Below are positions 36,495-48,798 of a stretch of 64,000 nucleotides of DNA, in pieces (position 1 is the stretch's first letter; each line of letters opens with the position of its first letter). The stretch lies in NCBI GenBank assembly GCA_904063045.1, contig CAJFCJ010000009.1, positions 1,860,968-1,924,967 of the forward strand, written 5' to 3'. The notes beneath the pieces are model-generated. The model ran no database searches and was not told where the DNA came from. It worked only from the letters and a program-made list of their open reading frames with translations. The stretch is from Dimorphilus gyrociliatus. Its lineage: Eukaryota; Annelida; Polychaeta; Dinophilidae. The translations under genes and the position numbers were made by a program.

Positions 36495-38129
36495 TTTGAC
36501 TTAAAAATGAAAAAAACGTAATTATTACGTTTACACACACAAAAGAAACTGGTAAAAGTTTTAGCAGACAACCACCTATTCTTGAATGTTTTTCCAATTT
36601 TCGAATTATAAAAACAATTTCGTAATAATGTCATGAGGCTATTAAATTTTTAATAGTATAGCGTAACAGGATTCAACCTTAAAAAAATTATGCCGAGTTA
36701 AATACTACATACAACAAAAGAATATTTTAAACGAAAGATTTTCGAACCTTAAGAATGACTTTACCTCTTCAACTTTAAAAACTACAAAGACACAGTAGTG
36801 AAAACTTTGAAAACGATTCTCTGGAAGCTCTACGCTTTCCTTCGTAAGAAATTTTATCATCAATAATAAAAGGTAAAGTATATTTTATCACACGGTCATT
36901 GACCATATCTAATTTGGCCTAGTAAGCGAAATAAAAAAAAACAAAATCTTCACTACGCGGAATGTATGTTTTATAAAAATACAATTTCTACAAAAGTAAT
37001 ATAGCGCAGATGATGAAAGAAATATTTTTCGATATCAACTTGACACTTAATCTAATTAAAACTGAGAATTTTCCCTTTCTATAAGAGAACATATTGGAAA
37101 CTTAATATTGATTTAAAAATTCCATAGATATAACAGATTACTGTATTTCATTAAAAAAGTTACCCTAACAAATTTAAAATAGTAAAAAGTTGAGATGATT
37201 AATGAAAAGATTACTACAACAAGAGTTTACTTCTTAGTTTTTTATTATGAACCAAATAAAACAACATTTGAAAAGTTAACCTTTCAAGAGAATATCACGG
37301 AAGAAACGACGTAGAGTTTCATTCCTTCCATTATAAAGAATTCTATAATGGATCCTATTTATTATGGTACAAAATGTTCTCTACAATGATAGAATAGTAT
37401 AAAATTTTACTATAAAAAAAAAAAAGAAAGATTACAATACTAGTAACGGCTTAATCAAAAAATTTTCATGATCATAGTCAGTCAGATTAGGCTTTATCTT
37501 ATACTTGAAATTGATTAACCTTGATATAACATTATTATTATAAAGATGGAAAAAAAAGACTTGTACTGTGTGTCTAAAAAAGGATAAAAAAGTTAAATTA
37601 CACTCGTGTTGACCTAAAAAAAGTAAGACTTTTTTCGTGGCATTCAGCAGTGAACATTCTTTAAGTTAGAGAAAGACAAAACAAGGCACTTCTCTTGACA
37701 GTGAGTTCAACCTTTAGCATTTGTTAATACAAAGTGTTAAGGCGTAGTTATCTGACTCTCTGATCCATGATCTCGGCTAGAAAGGCCTACATTAGCTAAA
37801 CAACTATCTAGGTCACTTAGTTTGGCAGAGATATAAAAGCAAAAAGCATCCCTCGTAAGCTCTTTTTCGTACCAGCCTACACGCGGGAAAGAGGACTTTA
37901 TACTATTGATAATTATTGCGAAAGTGTTCAAAACAGTAATTAACAAAACAAGCGTTATCAGAGGAATCTTAGATTAGATAAAGAAATGACATAAAAGATG
38001 ACGAATGGGGCTGAAAAGCTTTTTGACGGTTCGAACGACAGTTCGCATATCGATGAAAGCAGAATATTTTAAAAAGATTCGTTATTATTTCGTATTTGCA
38101 GTGCCTTTAATAGATTAAAAATATAGGTG
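36495..38129. other. Long intergenic region (KIN17 to choice-of-anchor-I gene)
   Basis: 1.6 kb between divergent genes, the largest gene gap here. Mostly AT-rich with no strong exon, apart from the leftward short frame at 37737-37970 listed separately. A splice acceptor ATATAG directly precedes the next gene's ATG, suggesting a 5' UTR intron whose donor lies in this gap. Confidence 0.4.
37737..37970 (-). CDS. Candidate short secreted/membrane-anchored peptide exon
   Basis: A leftward open frame beginning at a good acceptor (ATCTAATCTAAG, about 37971). It encodes a hydrophobic stretch (IPLITLVLLITVLNTFAIII), then a compact hydrophilic peptide with two cysteines 13 positions apart (WYEKELTRDAFCFYIS, KLSDLDSCLANVG), and ends at TAA 37737. 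Base composition and codon choice look coding-like against the AT-rich surroundings. There is no ATG within it, so a preceding exon would have to supply the start. It is also possible that this is chance. I do not recognise the peptide. It resembles a neuropeptide or short secreted precursor in layout only. Confidence 0.3.
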   Translation of the reverse strand, partial: KIPLITLVLLITVLNTFAIIINSIKSSFPRVGWYEKELTRDAFCFYISAKLSDLDSCLANVGLSSRDHGSESQITTP

Positions 38130-39866
38130 ATGATCCTCCGTTTCTTTTTATTCGGATTGTCTTTCCATTGGTGCTATTCAAAAGTCGTACTCAATGAACT
38201 ATCAACTGTATACGTACCATTTGACTATGATCCGGAACCTAAGTATAAAATGTTTGCTGAAGCCTCGGAGCAGATTACCTACGATCCTCAATCTAAACTT
38301 GCCTATACAATAGGCGGATCAGGATACCTGCATGTAGTAGATGTTTCAGAACCCAGCGAAGCTAAAATCATCTCCTATGAAAAAATTGAAGGTGTTCCAA
38401 ATGATATTGATACTTGTGGCGGTTATGTTGCCGCAACTGTTAGACATATCTTTCAGCCTCTTCCCGGAAAAGTAGTTTTGTTTGAAGGCTATTCAAGAGA
38501 GAGAAAAAGTATGAGGAGAATAAGAGATATATCAGTTGGCAATTCACCCGCAAGTATGATCACCTTTACTAAAGATTGCCGAAAGATTCTTGTCGCCAAC
38601 GAAGGCGAAGCAGGAAAAGACGAAATGGGTAAATTCTTTGACCCAGAAGGTGGCGTTAGCGTTATAAGTTTTTCGACCTCTAATCTTGGTAAGGAAGAAC
38701 CGTTAGTGAAGCACGCAGACTTTACCAAGTTTAATAAAAAGGCGAAAGAATATGTTAAAAAAGGTGTCCGATGGGTTTACAAGGGGGAGAGAACAGGCAA
38801 GAACACAAAATTCTCACAAGATATTGAACCAGAATATTTAGCTCTAAGCGCAGATGAGAAGCTAGCTTACGTAGTCCTTCAAGAGAACAATGCTATGGCC
38901 GTTTTAGATGTAGAAAAAGTTGAATTTATTGAACTATATCCTCTAGGATTTAAATATTGGCCAAACTACGGAGGTTTCGACGCCTCCGACAAGGACAAAG
39001 GTATACACATTGAACCCTGGCCGGTTTATGGTATGTTCCAACCAGATGCCGTCAAAATGTTTATTCATAATAATGTTACCTACCTTGTAACGGCGAATGA
39101 AGGCGATAAAAAGATATACACAAAAGAAGAGCATGGTTTAGCTTGGTCCGAAACTACCAGAGGTGCCACTCTGGCTCATGGAAACCTTCTCTCAGAATCG
39201 ATGCCATACGAGTTGGTTGAAGCTCTATACGACCCCACAAAATTGGGTCGTTTAAGAGTAAGTCTTGTTGACGGAAGAGAAAAAAAACTAAAATATAAGA
39301 AACTTTTTGCCTATGGTGGACGAAGTTTTACCATATGGTCTACCAATGGTATAGAAATGGTCTATGATAGCGGTAGTGATATTGAAAGGAAACATGCCCT
39401 CCAGATGCCATTGTTGTTCAATAGTCATGTAGAGAATGGAAATCATTTACCAACAGAAGATGCTGACTACAGATCAGATGATCATGGACCTGAAGTCGAA
39501 ATTGTTGAGACAGGAGTTATCGATGGTACAACTTATATATTCGTTGGAAATCAAAGAGTTTCAACGCTTATTATATACTCCCTGCCAAATGATAAAATTG
39601 AACCTACATTTGAGGGTTTGCACAGAGGAGGAGACACTGACGCAAGTTGGAATCAATTATTTAAAGAGAGGAGAATAGGAGATACAGATTTACAAGATTT
39701 AAGGTAAAAACAATATTATCATTTTCAAACAAACTTCAATTAAACTTCTTTCTTTAACAAAATCAGATTTGTAAGCGCTGAAAAGAGTCCAAACGGCAAA
39801 CCAATGCTATTAGTGAGTGGCAGTTTAAGTGGTACTTTGGCAGTCTACGAAATCCAAGTCGAATAG
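38130..39866 (+). CDS. Secreted choice-of-anchor-I family protein (mesenchyme-specific cell surface glycoprotein-like)
   Basis: Two exons (38130-39703, 39767-39866) give 557 residues. The signal peptide is MILRFFLFGLSFHWCYS. The rest reads as a large beta-propeller-like extracellular domain known from bacterial choice-of-anchor I/alkaline-phosphatase-like proteins and invertebrate mesenchyme-specific cell surface glycoproteins. Diagnostic segments are AYTIGGSGYLHVVDVSEP, PASMITFTKDCRKILVANEG, GGVSVISF, YLVTANEGDKK, AYGGRSFTIW, RSDDHGPEVEIVETGVIDG and the closing LLVSGSLSGTLAVYEI. Substrate and role are unknown in animals. I use ATG 38130; the GTG three bases upstream is not a start. The intron is 63 nt. 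Confidence 0.85.
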
Positions 39867-40185
39867 AATTGTAGAATATAAATACAAAGATTCTTTCTCA
39901 GGTCTCAATCAAATTTCCCGCAAAAAACAATTTTAAAGAACAATTAATTTTACTGAATAATATTGACTTTTTCAATTATCTTACAATTGGCATTTTTTAT
40001 AAATAGTATATAGTATATGTTTATTTATATATTTATATACAGCATATAAACGCTGTATTTAGATATAGAGTTTTTGTTACTGAAAATAATGAACTGAACC
40101 CAAAAGAAATTAGGAATGTAAAAAATAAAGAAATATAAGTATTAAACTAATAAATGATGAAACAATTGTTATAGCATTTTTTTCT
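39867..40185. other. Convergent intergenic region
   Basis: 319 bp between the 3' ends of the choice-of-anchor-I gene and ATP1B. Very AT-rich, with TATA-type short repeats at 40008-40065, including a small dyad (CAGCATATAAACGCTG). No coding signal. Confidence 0.45.
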
Positions 40186-41301
40186 TTAGTCAACAAGCAA
40201 AGAGAATAAAACACTTCCAAGTTGATCATTTCGGTTGTGTTTGATGTTTTTTGCATAGGTTCTGTTGTTTTCGTAACAAAATTAGCATTATGTTTCTATA
40301 TTTTTATTAATATTACTTACCGGCATATGACATTGATTACCATTCCGTTTGTTATGTTTTCAAATTTTACCATAACTATTGGGGCCCTATAACCTTCTTG
40401 GTTTAAATAAGGATAATATTTGAGAGGGAAACCTTCCGGGGGTAAATATGTTACATTTCCAATATTTTCCTTATCGAGTGGCCCCTCTCCTTCGCAATAA
40501 ACTGGCATATGATCTGGTCTGAACCTTTCTCTTATAGGTTCCGGAACTTCGTTAGCTGATTTGTGCTCTTGGGGAATCCATCCATATATTTTATTCAACT
40601 TTAGAACGAAGCAAGGTTTTCCTTCATCGAATCCGTAATCGTTTTGCCAGGTACAGTCATTTCCCAGCAAATCAAGATTAAAATAACAAACTTTACCTGG
40701 TGGAGGTGGCCCGTCTTGACATTCGTGTACGTTTTCACTGTTTTGATTGGGCTTTTCATATTCTAAATAAAAATTATAGTTAAATAACAATTTGAGAAAA
40801 ATTATACAACTTACGATCTAAAAATGCTTGAACAGAGTCGGTATGAGGCTTATAGGTACCAGGTTTACCTTGAATAAATCTAACAAGGGAACTTTCATGA
40901 TCCATTAAAGGCCTATACCCCATACCTGGTGATTCCCGCAAAGCACTACTTTGATTCTGTAAACGTGGATAAATTTCATCGATTGTAACTGAGAATAATC
41001 CAAGACAAATGATAAATATTGCTATCATTCCCGAATACAGAACGAAATGGTAAGCAATTATATTAAACCAGCTCTGTAAGTTGCGTCCGCAGAATTCTTT
41101 TTTTGATGAGTTGTAGAAAAAAGTTTTCATTTGCTCCCATTTTAATTCGTTCCTTTGTCTCCTACCTAATTCTCTATTTACAGCTTGTTCATAAGGTACC
41201 GGAGTCGTCATTTTCGATTTTACACCTGAACAGTAATATAGGTGCTTATCTCTTATCGTTATACCTTCGCTACAGCGTTGAGTCATATCAAATTGGCGCA
41301 T
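40186..41301 (-). CDS. Sodium/potassium-transporting ATPase subunit beta
   Basis: The glycosylated type II subunit that escorts and stabilises the Na,K-ATPase alpha chain at the plasma membrane. Three exons (41301-40815, 40762-40321, 40261-40186) give 334 residues. The N-terminal cytosolic part ends FFYNSSKKEFCGRNLQSW. The transmembrane helix is about residues 80-105 (FVLYSGMIAIFIICLGLFSV). The ectodomain carries the family's cysteine pairs: NDCTWQNDYGFDEGKPCFVL, HMPVYCEGEG and GMVINVICR. PCFVLKLNKIYGWIPQ is diagnostic for beta subunits. It carries several N-glycosylation sequons (NQS, NVT, NIT). The last exon, TYAKNIKHNRNDQLGSVLFS, is short and lies beyond a GTAAGT donor; without it the protein would be truncated. 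Confidence 0.93.
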
Positions 41302-41442
41302 TTATTTAATCTTTCAAATTTCTACTTTTTTGTACCGCACTATACGTAAAAGAAAAAGAAATACAATTTTATTACACATCCTTTACTTGGCTGTATTTTT
41401 CTAAACAGTCTAGAATTCAATTGTTTCTAATCAGTGTTAATT

Positions 41443-42072
41443 TTAATTAACAACACCCTGAACATTTTCAGGTTGTGCATTCTTAGTATGGGGCCACATT
41501 GTTGGTTTTTGTGGGTTTGGTACTCTATCTGGGAAGTAGTCAGCGAAAACTTCATCAGTCATCTTTTCCAAAGGTGGAACCATATCAATTTTGCTCAAAA
41601 CTCCGTTAGCCTCTTCAATATGCTGTTGACATTGTTTGACAAACTCAGCGGTTTGCTTGGCAGCTTCTTGCACTTCTTGATCAATCTTTCCTACAACGTT
41701 GTCCTTGTCTTGAGGGTAAGGAACTTTGAAAGCGTCATACTAGATTAAAAAAGATCGTTATATAGTGAAAAATATTTATTAATATTCCTTGAAAAAATCT
41801 TACTTCTTTCTGCAATTTATCAACTAGGCCTGGAGTGGCGACAGCACTTTTATAATGATCCCAATTTATTTTAGGAGCCTCAGCCGACAATCGATTTACC
41901 CTGAAGAGTCATATATTAAAAAGTTTTTCTAAAATTAAAGTGATATTTACTTTGTAACAAAACTATCGCTTCTGCCTTTGAAAGCTCTAAAGAGTTCTGT
42001 CTGGTTTTTGGGTACACGTTCAGCAAACGCGACCCAATCTATGGCTGATTTCGCAATTCTACGCGATGCCAT
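41443..42072 (-). CDS. ATP5PD: ATP synthase subunit d, mitochondrial
   Basis: A peripheral-stalk subunit of F1Fo ATP synthase. Three exons beginning MASRRIAKSAIDWVAFAERV, with the middle exon NRLSAEAPKINWDHYKSAVA and the final exon to TAA 41443. Length about 170 residues, near the usual 161. The motif IDWVAFAERVPKNQ and the helical segment EFVKQCQQHIEEANGVLSKI fit the family. As in other animals the subunit lacks a long cleavable presequence. Its start lies 913 bp from the LENG8-like gene, head to head; its stop is 141 bp from the ATP1B start on the same strand. Confidence 0.92.
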
Positions 42073-42985
42073 TTCTTGTTCTATGATACAAAATGGCGGT
42101 CCACAAGGTCGGTGAAGGTCAACTCCATTTTCGTATTTTAAGACTGCCTAACTATGGGACGAGAAATTGTACTTTTTTATGTTTTAATTTCCAGCTTATT
42201 TCACTGAATATTATTAGTTTTTTGTCTTCATCTTAAATCGTATTATTGAAAGTCAAGTTTTGAAATATTCCAAAAAATAAAAAATTTCTTATAGATATAC
42301 AAAGGAAGGTTTTAAATCTATTCCATAAAAGTGGAAAAAGAATAAGGAAATAATTTTCCCGAGGTGAATACAATAAAAATTATCAGTTTATTTGTAAATA
42401 GCATACACTTGTCACATGAAATTATGAAATTAATCCGAACACAAACATTGAAATATTAGAAAAAACTTTTTTTTTCAGTTATCGAAATAAAAACATTAAA
42501 GATAATTTTCTTTAATGATTTTAATAAATAGCGTTCTCATTTTAAACATTTGTAAAATATACTATATATTTACTATCTTTAACTCATGTTTAGCTTAGAT
42601 CAGTTTCAAAAAAATACAGTGTCTTGGAAGGGATACCAGACTTTATTGCGTATATTAAGCTCTTTAGTTGCAGCCATTCTTTGTAAAATTTAGTTAGACC
42701 AGCAGTCTTGCGCGTCAACAGTCGATGAAAGTCAGAAAACTACCCTTTAGAGGTCTATAAGTTATAAATACGATTTACATCATTATCAGTAATAAAATAC
42801 AGGGAAAAAACCAGGTAAAGTAATCGTTTAAAATTGTATTTAAAAGAAATCAATCTATGTCTAGGATATTTTCATATGAGAGCAGTACCTTGATCAATGT
42901 TCACTTTTCATCCAATTTTTTTATGTTCCTAAAAATTAGATGTATCTTTGCAAGGTTAAATTATTAATATGGTCTAAACAGAAAA
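42073..42985. promoter_or_regulatory. Divergent ATP5PD/LENG8-like upstream region
   Basis: A 913-bp gap. Near the LENG8 side there are CCAG|GTAAAG (about 42815) and a TCTAAACAG acceptor four bases before the ATG, which suggests a 5' UTR intron. The rest is AT-rich without coding potential. Confidence 0.4.
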
Positions 42986-45476
42986 ATGTCTGAAAACGCG
43001 GATGTTACATCGAAAGAGCAGAGCCAAGCATGGATGACTGCCAGGCTTTCTCTATCGCAAATTAAACCTAAAGAGGACACTCAATCACCACAAGCTTCCA
43101 AACCTCCCGTTGGTCACCCTTATGTGCAAAACATAATGCAGTATGGACCACCACCAGGTTATGGAGCTCCCCCTCAAAGGTTGATATCAATTTTATACTA
43201 AGATAATTTCTCAATGTTGACTTTCGTAGAATGGATTACAATTCTTATTCGGAATACAATAATCCTGGAATGTTAAGGCGTGCACCTCCTCCCAGATTAT
43301 CACCCAATCAGAGATTACGCGCCTTTGGAAACGGACCCAATATGAACATGAATCATCAAATGATGATGAGGCCTCCACCCCTTCAAGCCCAAAATAAAAT
43401 GCCCAGAGGTATGTCCAATCTACAAAGCTATATTTCCGGTTTTACAAATTTAATTATTTTATGTTTTAGGAACAATTCGGTTCAATTTACAATTTCAAAC
43501 CCAACAACGACCGACTCAACAACCATCAACAAGCATAAGTCAGCCAAATAACTCAGAAGTTATTAGTTCAAATGCATTTACACAAAACACACATTCACAC
43601 ATTTCACAACCACCACCAACATACAAATCTTTCTCACTGCCTCGACAAGTTCCTCCAGGTCGTCCTCAAATTCCATCGCCTTTTAATAATCCAAACATGA
43701 ATGGGAATTGTCTAGCCCCTTCGAATAATACTAATTTCAGTGGGACTAATAAACCAATAGCAAAGACACCAACCGAAACTGAAAACAACACCGAAAAGTG
43801 AGTTATTTGATTGAATACTTTCCAATAAGTTTAAATTATCTTCTTGCTTGTAGGAAAACAAATAAGGAAGACTGGCCACCTGCTTTAAAGCAATGGGTAA
43901 ATAGAGTATTTAAGAGTTCGAAAAATGAAGAAGAAAAGGACGTTTTGCAACAAAAGCTAAAAGAATATCTCCAAAACATAATGGCAACCAGCAGCATACA
44001 CAGCATAAACTGGAACAATGTGCCATTACTTAAGTAAGAATTTGATATATATTATCAAATGTCGCATTATAACTAATAAATACTTTCAGGATTGACTCGG
44101 AACGTCATAGTCCAACAAAGCCCAAGGAAAGGATAATACCATTTAGGTCGAGGAGGAAACGATCATCAAGTTTTGATTCTGATAGTAGTATTGAAGAGAC
44201 GCCAAAAAAGAAACTTGTATCTTCTGTAACAACCAAAAAAGGAAATAAAAAGAAAAATAAAAAAAATAAGCAAGTACAACGGTTTACAATAGAGCAAGAT
44301 ACACAAAAATTACAGAGTAGAGCCGACCGATTTCGGAAAGATTTTTTCCGTGGGGACGAAATTTCAACTGTAACAGCCCTTGGTTTGAACAGTACATTAG
44401 ATAGGGAGGAATCAGGTGATTTAGACTGGGGATCTATGACAATTGAAGGAACTGCCTCAAATCTTGAGAAACCGTACTTAAGATTAACGGCCGCCCCTGA
44501 TCCTAGTACGGTAAGGCCTCAGCGTATTCTTGAAAAGGCTTTACAGCATGTAAAAAGGAAATGGAAGAGTGATGAAAATTATTATTATGTATGTGAGCAA
44601 TTGAAGAGTATTAGGCAAGATTTAACAGTACAGTGTATACGTAACGAATTTACGGTAGAGGTTTATGAAACTCACGCTCGAATTGCGATGGAAAAAAGCG
44701 ATCACGAAGAGTTTAATCAATGTCAGACACAATTGAAATTATTATACAATGAAGGTTTAAGGGGTCAGGAAGCCGAATTCACTGCATATCGTATTCTCTA
44801 CTATATTTTTACTAGGAACACACTGGGTAAGGCAGAGAAAAGCAAGAACTTTCTAAAAGTTTTATTTAACTTGATTTGTTTTTATTTTTATCATAGATAT
44901 GTGCACAGCTCTAGCTAGATTACCTGAAGAGTTGAAGCACGATAAATGCGTTTTACACGCTTTAGCGATACGTTCGGCGTGGTCGTTGTCACATTACCAA
45001 AAATTTTTTAAATTATATTCGAAATCACCGAAAATGAGCGGTTATTTGATTGATTGGTTCGTGGATAGGGAGCGTAAAGCGGCCCTAAAGATCATGTTAA
45101 AGTCGTATGTATTAAAAGCGCGTTTATTTTTAAAAAAAAAAATTTTTACTTGTTTTATACGAGTGTATACTTGTAATATAGTATACAAATTCAAGGAATT
45201 TTATACAGGTAAGTATAGAACATACGCTACAAAAGTTAAGAAAAACTTCCAAAATTGCGACTTATTAGTTCAACTGTAATGTTTTACTAGGCGTTACATT
45301 GTTTATTACTATTGTCCAGATATCTACCGTCCCTTCCAGTTGAGTTAATTGGTAAAAATTTGGCGTTTACGAATGAGGAAGGAATGAGGACTTTTCTAAC
45401 ATCGATGAACGTCAAATATTTGGATGTGGATCGAGTGAAAGTTGATACAAGGGCGTCGTTAGCCTCTTTGTTATGA
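42986..45476 (+). CDS. LENG8: SAC3/GANP-domain protein, LENG8-like
   Basis: A nuclear SAC3-domain protein; relatives (LENG8, yeast Thp3) associate with PCI partners in transcription/mRNA processing. Seven exons (42986-43179, 43230-43408, 43470-43797, 43854-44033, 44090-44826, 44897-45104, 45320-45476) give 660 residues. The first 270 residues are Pro/Gln/Asn-rich and disordered. [19 protein letters not shown] is the conserved central helix. A basic low-complexity block ([13 protein letters not shown]) precedes [10 protein letters not shown]. The SAC3/PCI-like core contains [52 protein letters not shown], and then [20 protein letters not shown]. The last exon ([17 protein letters not shown]) is split off by a 215-nt intron and completes the winged-helix end. 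Confidence 0.9.
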
Positions 45477-46111
45477 GTTTTGAGAGAAAAAAAATTATAT
45501 ATCTGCCCAAAAATTTATTTCATCATTTACCAATAAGTTTAAGGGAGCTAAGAACGTGTGTTAATCGATAAAAGAAAGACATTCATACTTAATTATTTTT
45601 CGATATGCAGGTAATTATCGAAATCTTGATTGGTATTTTCTCAGTAGTTGAGATGTATTTATAAATTTGTTCTTTTTTATTTGTTATTAATATTACATAA
45701 AAAAAATTCTTTATATTCGAATAATAGAATATAAAATAAACATCTCTCCTTATAAATTTATTCAAATGTTCTTTTATCCATCTTAATTATTCCTTAACAT
45801 TCTTTGCACTCGGAAAAACACAGAATAAAATTTATATTAAAGAAATAAATCTTCTTCTATTTAGTAAACTAAATTCAGACAAATATTTGCAAATTTTTCT
45901 TCAATCTTGCTATGCATATTTATACTTTATTTGGGCTGTTATTATCCACTTTGAATCACTAGGAGTGTTGTTCTAAAAGTATTCATTGGATTTTTTATGT
46001 TCTATGTTGAAATGAACTATGAATCGAAACGAGGCCAGGTTTGAAGGTCAATGCCAACTTCATTTCTACTTTTCCACCTTTCGCCATCGCTAAAACAGTG
46101 TTTGGTGAAAA
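45477..46111. other. Intergenic, LENG8-like 3' flank and amidase upstream
   Basis: 635 bp of AT-rich sequence with several AATAAA-type hexamers near 45730 and 45820. No coding signal seen. Confidence 0.45.
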
Positions 46112-48162
46112 ATGCAAACTGTTCATAAATTGTTGAATAGACGATTGGCTGTGTCATTTAAGGCGTATGGTGCATGTGGATTTTCAACGACAGTCAACTA
46201 TGCCCAAGGTAATTACAACTATGAGTTCAAATGGTCTTGAATGTATACAACATATAAGCATTCTTACCCCTCTTCTCTCTCCTAAAGAGTTTGCAACTCT
46301 TACAATATAGATTGTAAAAACTGATGTTTTTGTTTCCTTTTCAGAAGCGAAAAATGAAATTCCTTCTGTTAGACCACCGAATATCGATGAATTATATGAT
46401 ATTAGTGAGAAATTTGGTTTGAATATTCCCTATGAAGAATTATCGACTTATAAAGGTCTCTATTGTTTGGTATTTTAATATAGCTGATAGCAATTGTTAC
46501 CATTTTATTAGATTGTATGAAAGGGATGTTGGAAAGTTTTGACCGGGTTGATAAATTTCCCGAAATTAATCCTCCTGTAAAATATCCTAGAACTGGCGCA
46601 TATCGACCAAGCGCGGAAGAAAATGATCATAATGCATGGTAACTTTCACATGAATGTATTTTAAGATATGTAAATTTAATTATACAAAGGTACGTTAAGT
46701 GCGATATCAAAGGGGCGAAAGGAGGACCCTTAGAAGGGAAAACAATTGCCGTAAAAGATAATATTGCAGTAGCTGGCTTACCAATGATGAATGGAGCAAG
46801 GATGTTGGAAGGTTATGTACCCGAATACGACGCAACCGTAGTTAATCGTGTATTAGACGCTGGTGGTCGTATTTTAGGAAAATCTGCCTGCGAATACTTA
46901 TGTATGAGTGGTAATAGTCATACATGCGCTTCAGGACCAATTTTGAATCCGCATAATCGGGATAGAAGTGCCGGTGGATCTAGTGGAGGATCTGCCGTAC
47001 TTGTTTCTCTAAAAGAAGTAGATATGGCTATTGGGGGAGATCAAGGAGGATCGATTCGTCTACCCTCTTGCTGGAGTGGGTGTATAGGTCTTAAACCTAC
47101 GTTTGGATTAGTTCCCTACACTGGAGCATTCCCAATAGCTAAATATGTTGATCATTTGGGACCAATGGCAAGTACTGTTGAAGAAGTAGCCTTACTATTA
47201 GAAGTTTTAGCCGGCAGCGACGGTATGGATTGCAGACAACCATCTGAAATAAGTAAAGTCAAATATACCAAAGAATTAAAGAAAGGTTTTGCTGATCTAA
47301 AAGTTGGTATAATGAAAGAAGGTTTTGAAGAGTGTGAAGAAGACGTGGAGGAAATTGTTAAGAGCGCAGCATTCAATTTAAAAAATATGGGCCTAAATGT
47401 GTCGGAAGTTTCTGTTCCTCTGCACAAATCAGGAGGTGATATATGGAGTTCTGTAGGTGTACCCGGTGTTTATCATCAGCTATTACATAATGCTGGTAAG
47501 AGTTTAATATTAATTTAAAAGTTTTGGAAAATAATCGTTAAAACTTATCCCTGATTGTTTTATAGGAATAACGACGGGATCATTTGGCCACCAGCCGACC
47601 ACGATGCACGATTATGTCGCGAAGAGAATGAAAACTAACGGTGGCGATTTGTCCCCAACTGTTAAACTGTTTTGGCTATTTGGCGAACATATGAAGGTAG
47701 TGACTTAGTTATTTATTAAACTGAGATTAATAGATTAATACTCTTACCGCAGAGAAACTACGAGCTACATCATTTTTGTAAAGGTAGCAACATTGTACCC
47801 CACTTGAAAAAAGCTTATAATGATGCCCTTTCGAAATATGATATTCTCATTACTCCAACAATTAAGTACAAAGCCCCTCTATTGCCAACGCAATCTGCAT
47901 CAACTGAGCGTAATTTTGCCTCTTTTTTTATCCTATCTTGTATAGATATTACATTACTCTCTCTTTTCTAGATGTTATAAAAGAAAGCTTAGGAATGATT
48001 GCCAATACAACGCCTTTCAACATTACTTGGCATCCGGCGTTATCTATAAACGTTGGCTTTTCTGAAAATCTTCCTATCGGTATGCAAATTATTGGTAGAC
48101 ATTTTGAAGAGGCGACTGTTCTTAGAGCCGCTCTGGCTGTTGAGCAAATGATAAAGAATTGA
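46112..48162 (+). CDS. Amidase-signature hydrolase, bacterial-type, putatively mitochondrial
   Basis: Seven exons (46112-46208, 46345-46455, 46512-46638, 46690-47495, 47566-47696, 47753-47909, 47972-48162) give 539 residues. The amidase-signature Ser-cisSer-Lys triad is complete: Lys in KTIAVKDNIAVAGLPMMNG, the cis-Ser in SAGGSSGGSAVLV, and the nucleophile Ser in IGGDQGGSIRLPS. The N-terminus (MQTVHKLLNRRLAVSFKAYG) looks like a mitochondrial presequence. From RPPNIDELYDISEKFGL onward it reads like actinobacterial amidases (Rhodococcus type, recalled) rather than FAAH or GatA: GAYRPSAEENDHNAWYVK, KPTFGLVPYTGAFPI, DHLGPMASTVEEVALLLEVL. The substrate is unknown; simple amides or acylamides are typical. 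Intron 2 starts GTCTCT, an odd donor. Confidence 0.85.
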
Positions 48163-48798
48163 AGAAATTAATAATACTCTAGAGTTAAGAGAACAACTAA
48201 GAATAATTTGCTAAAGTCCATATTTTAATCTCTTTCTGACAATCTAATAAAACAAAGTAAAAACCAATGCTTGTTTATCAAATAAACTTGACAAAGGAAA
48301 ACTACTAACACTACTGATATTACTATTATTATGGTTTCACTAATTAGAACACTCCTTTTACACGACTATGTAAATCTATGATGAAAATGCTAGAAAAAAA
48401 AACAAGTTATCTATAATTTGTCGAATGATGAGTGGTTATACTCTGCGTGTAGTGAATGATTGTCTAATTCAAGTATATCTAATAAAAGAATTTACTTGCT
48501 AAATTATCTTGTTTAATCAATTTATCCCATTAGTTTGGTATTAGCAATTCCAATATAATCATATTCGATTAAAAATAGGATTATATGTTAATATGTTATT
48601 TCTCTTTGCTGAAAGTAAGTCGACTTTTGTTCCCCTCAACTTTCTCTTCAATTATAGGAAAGAGTGATATTTTGCACGGTTTTTAGTTAAATTTTTTTAT
48701 TTGAAAACGATGAAAGAACGATTCAATTGCAAACAACAATAAAAAATTCTTGTACATATGTATAATAATATTGTATAGAGAAATGAACAAAGGAGATA
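48163..48798. other. Convergent intergenic region, amidase and RBM5/10 3' ends
   Basis: 636 bp, AT-rich, no coding signal. Contains poly-A-signal-like AATAAA on the + strand soon after the amidase stop (about 48248) and long T runs serving the leftward gene. Confidence 0.45.

Noticed and set aside
37737-37946. Known neuropeptide family assignment for the Cys-pair peptide
   Set aside because: No residue pattern I can match confidently; left as unknown candidate.
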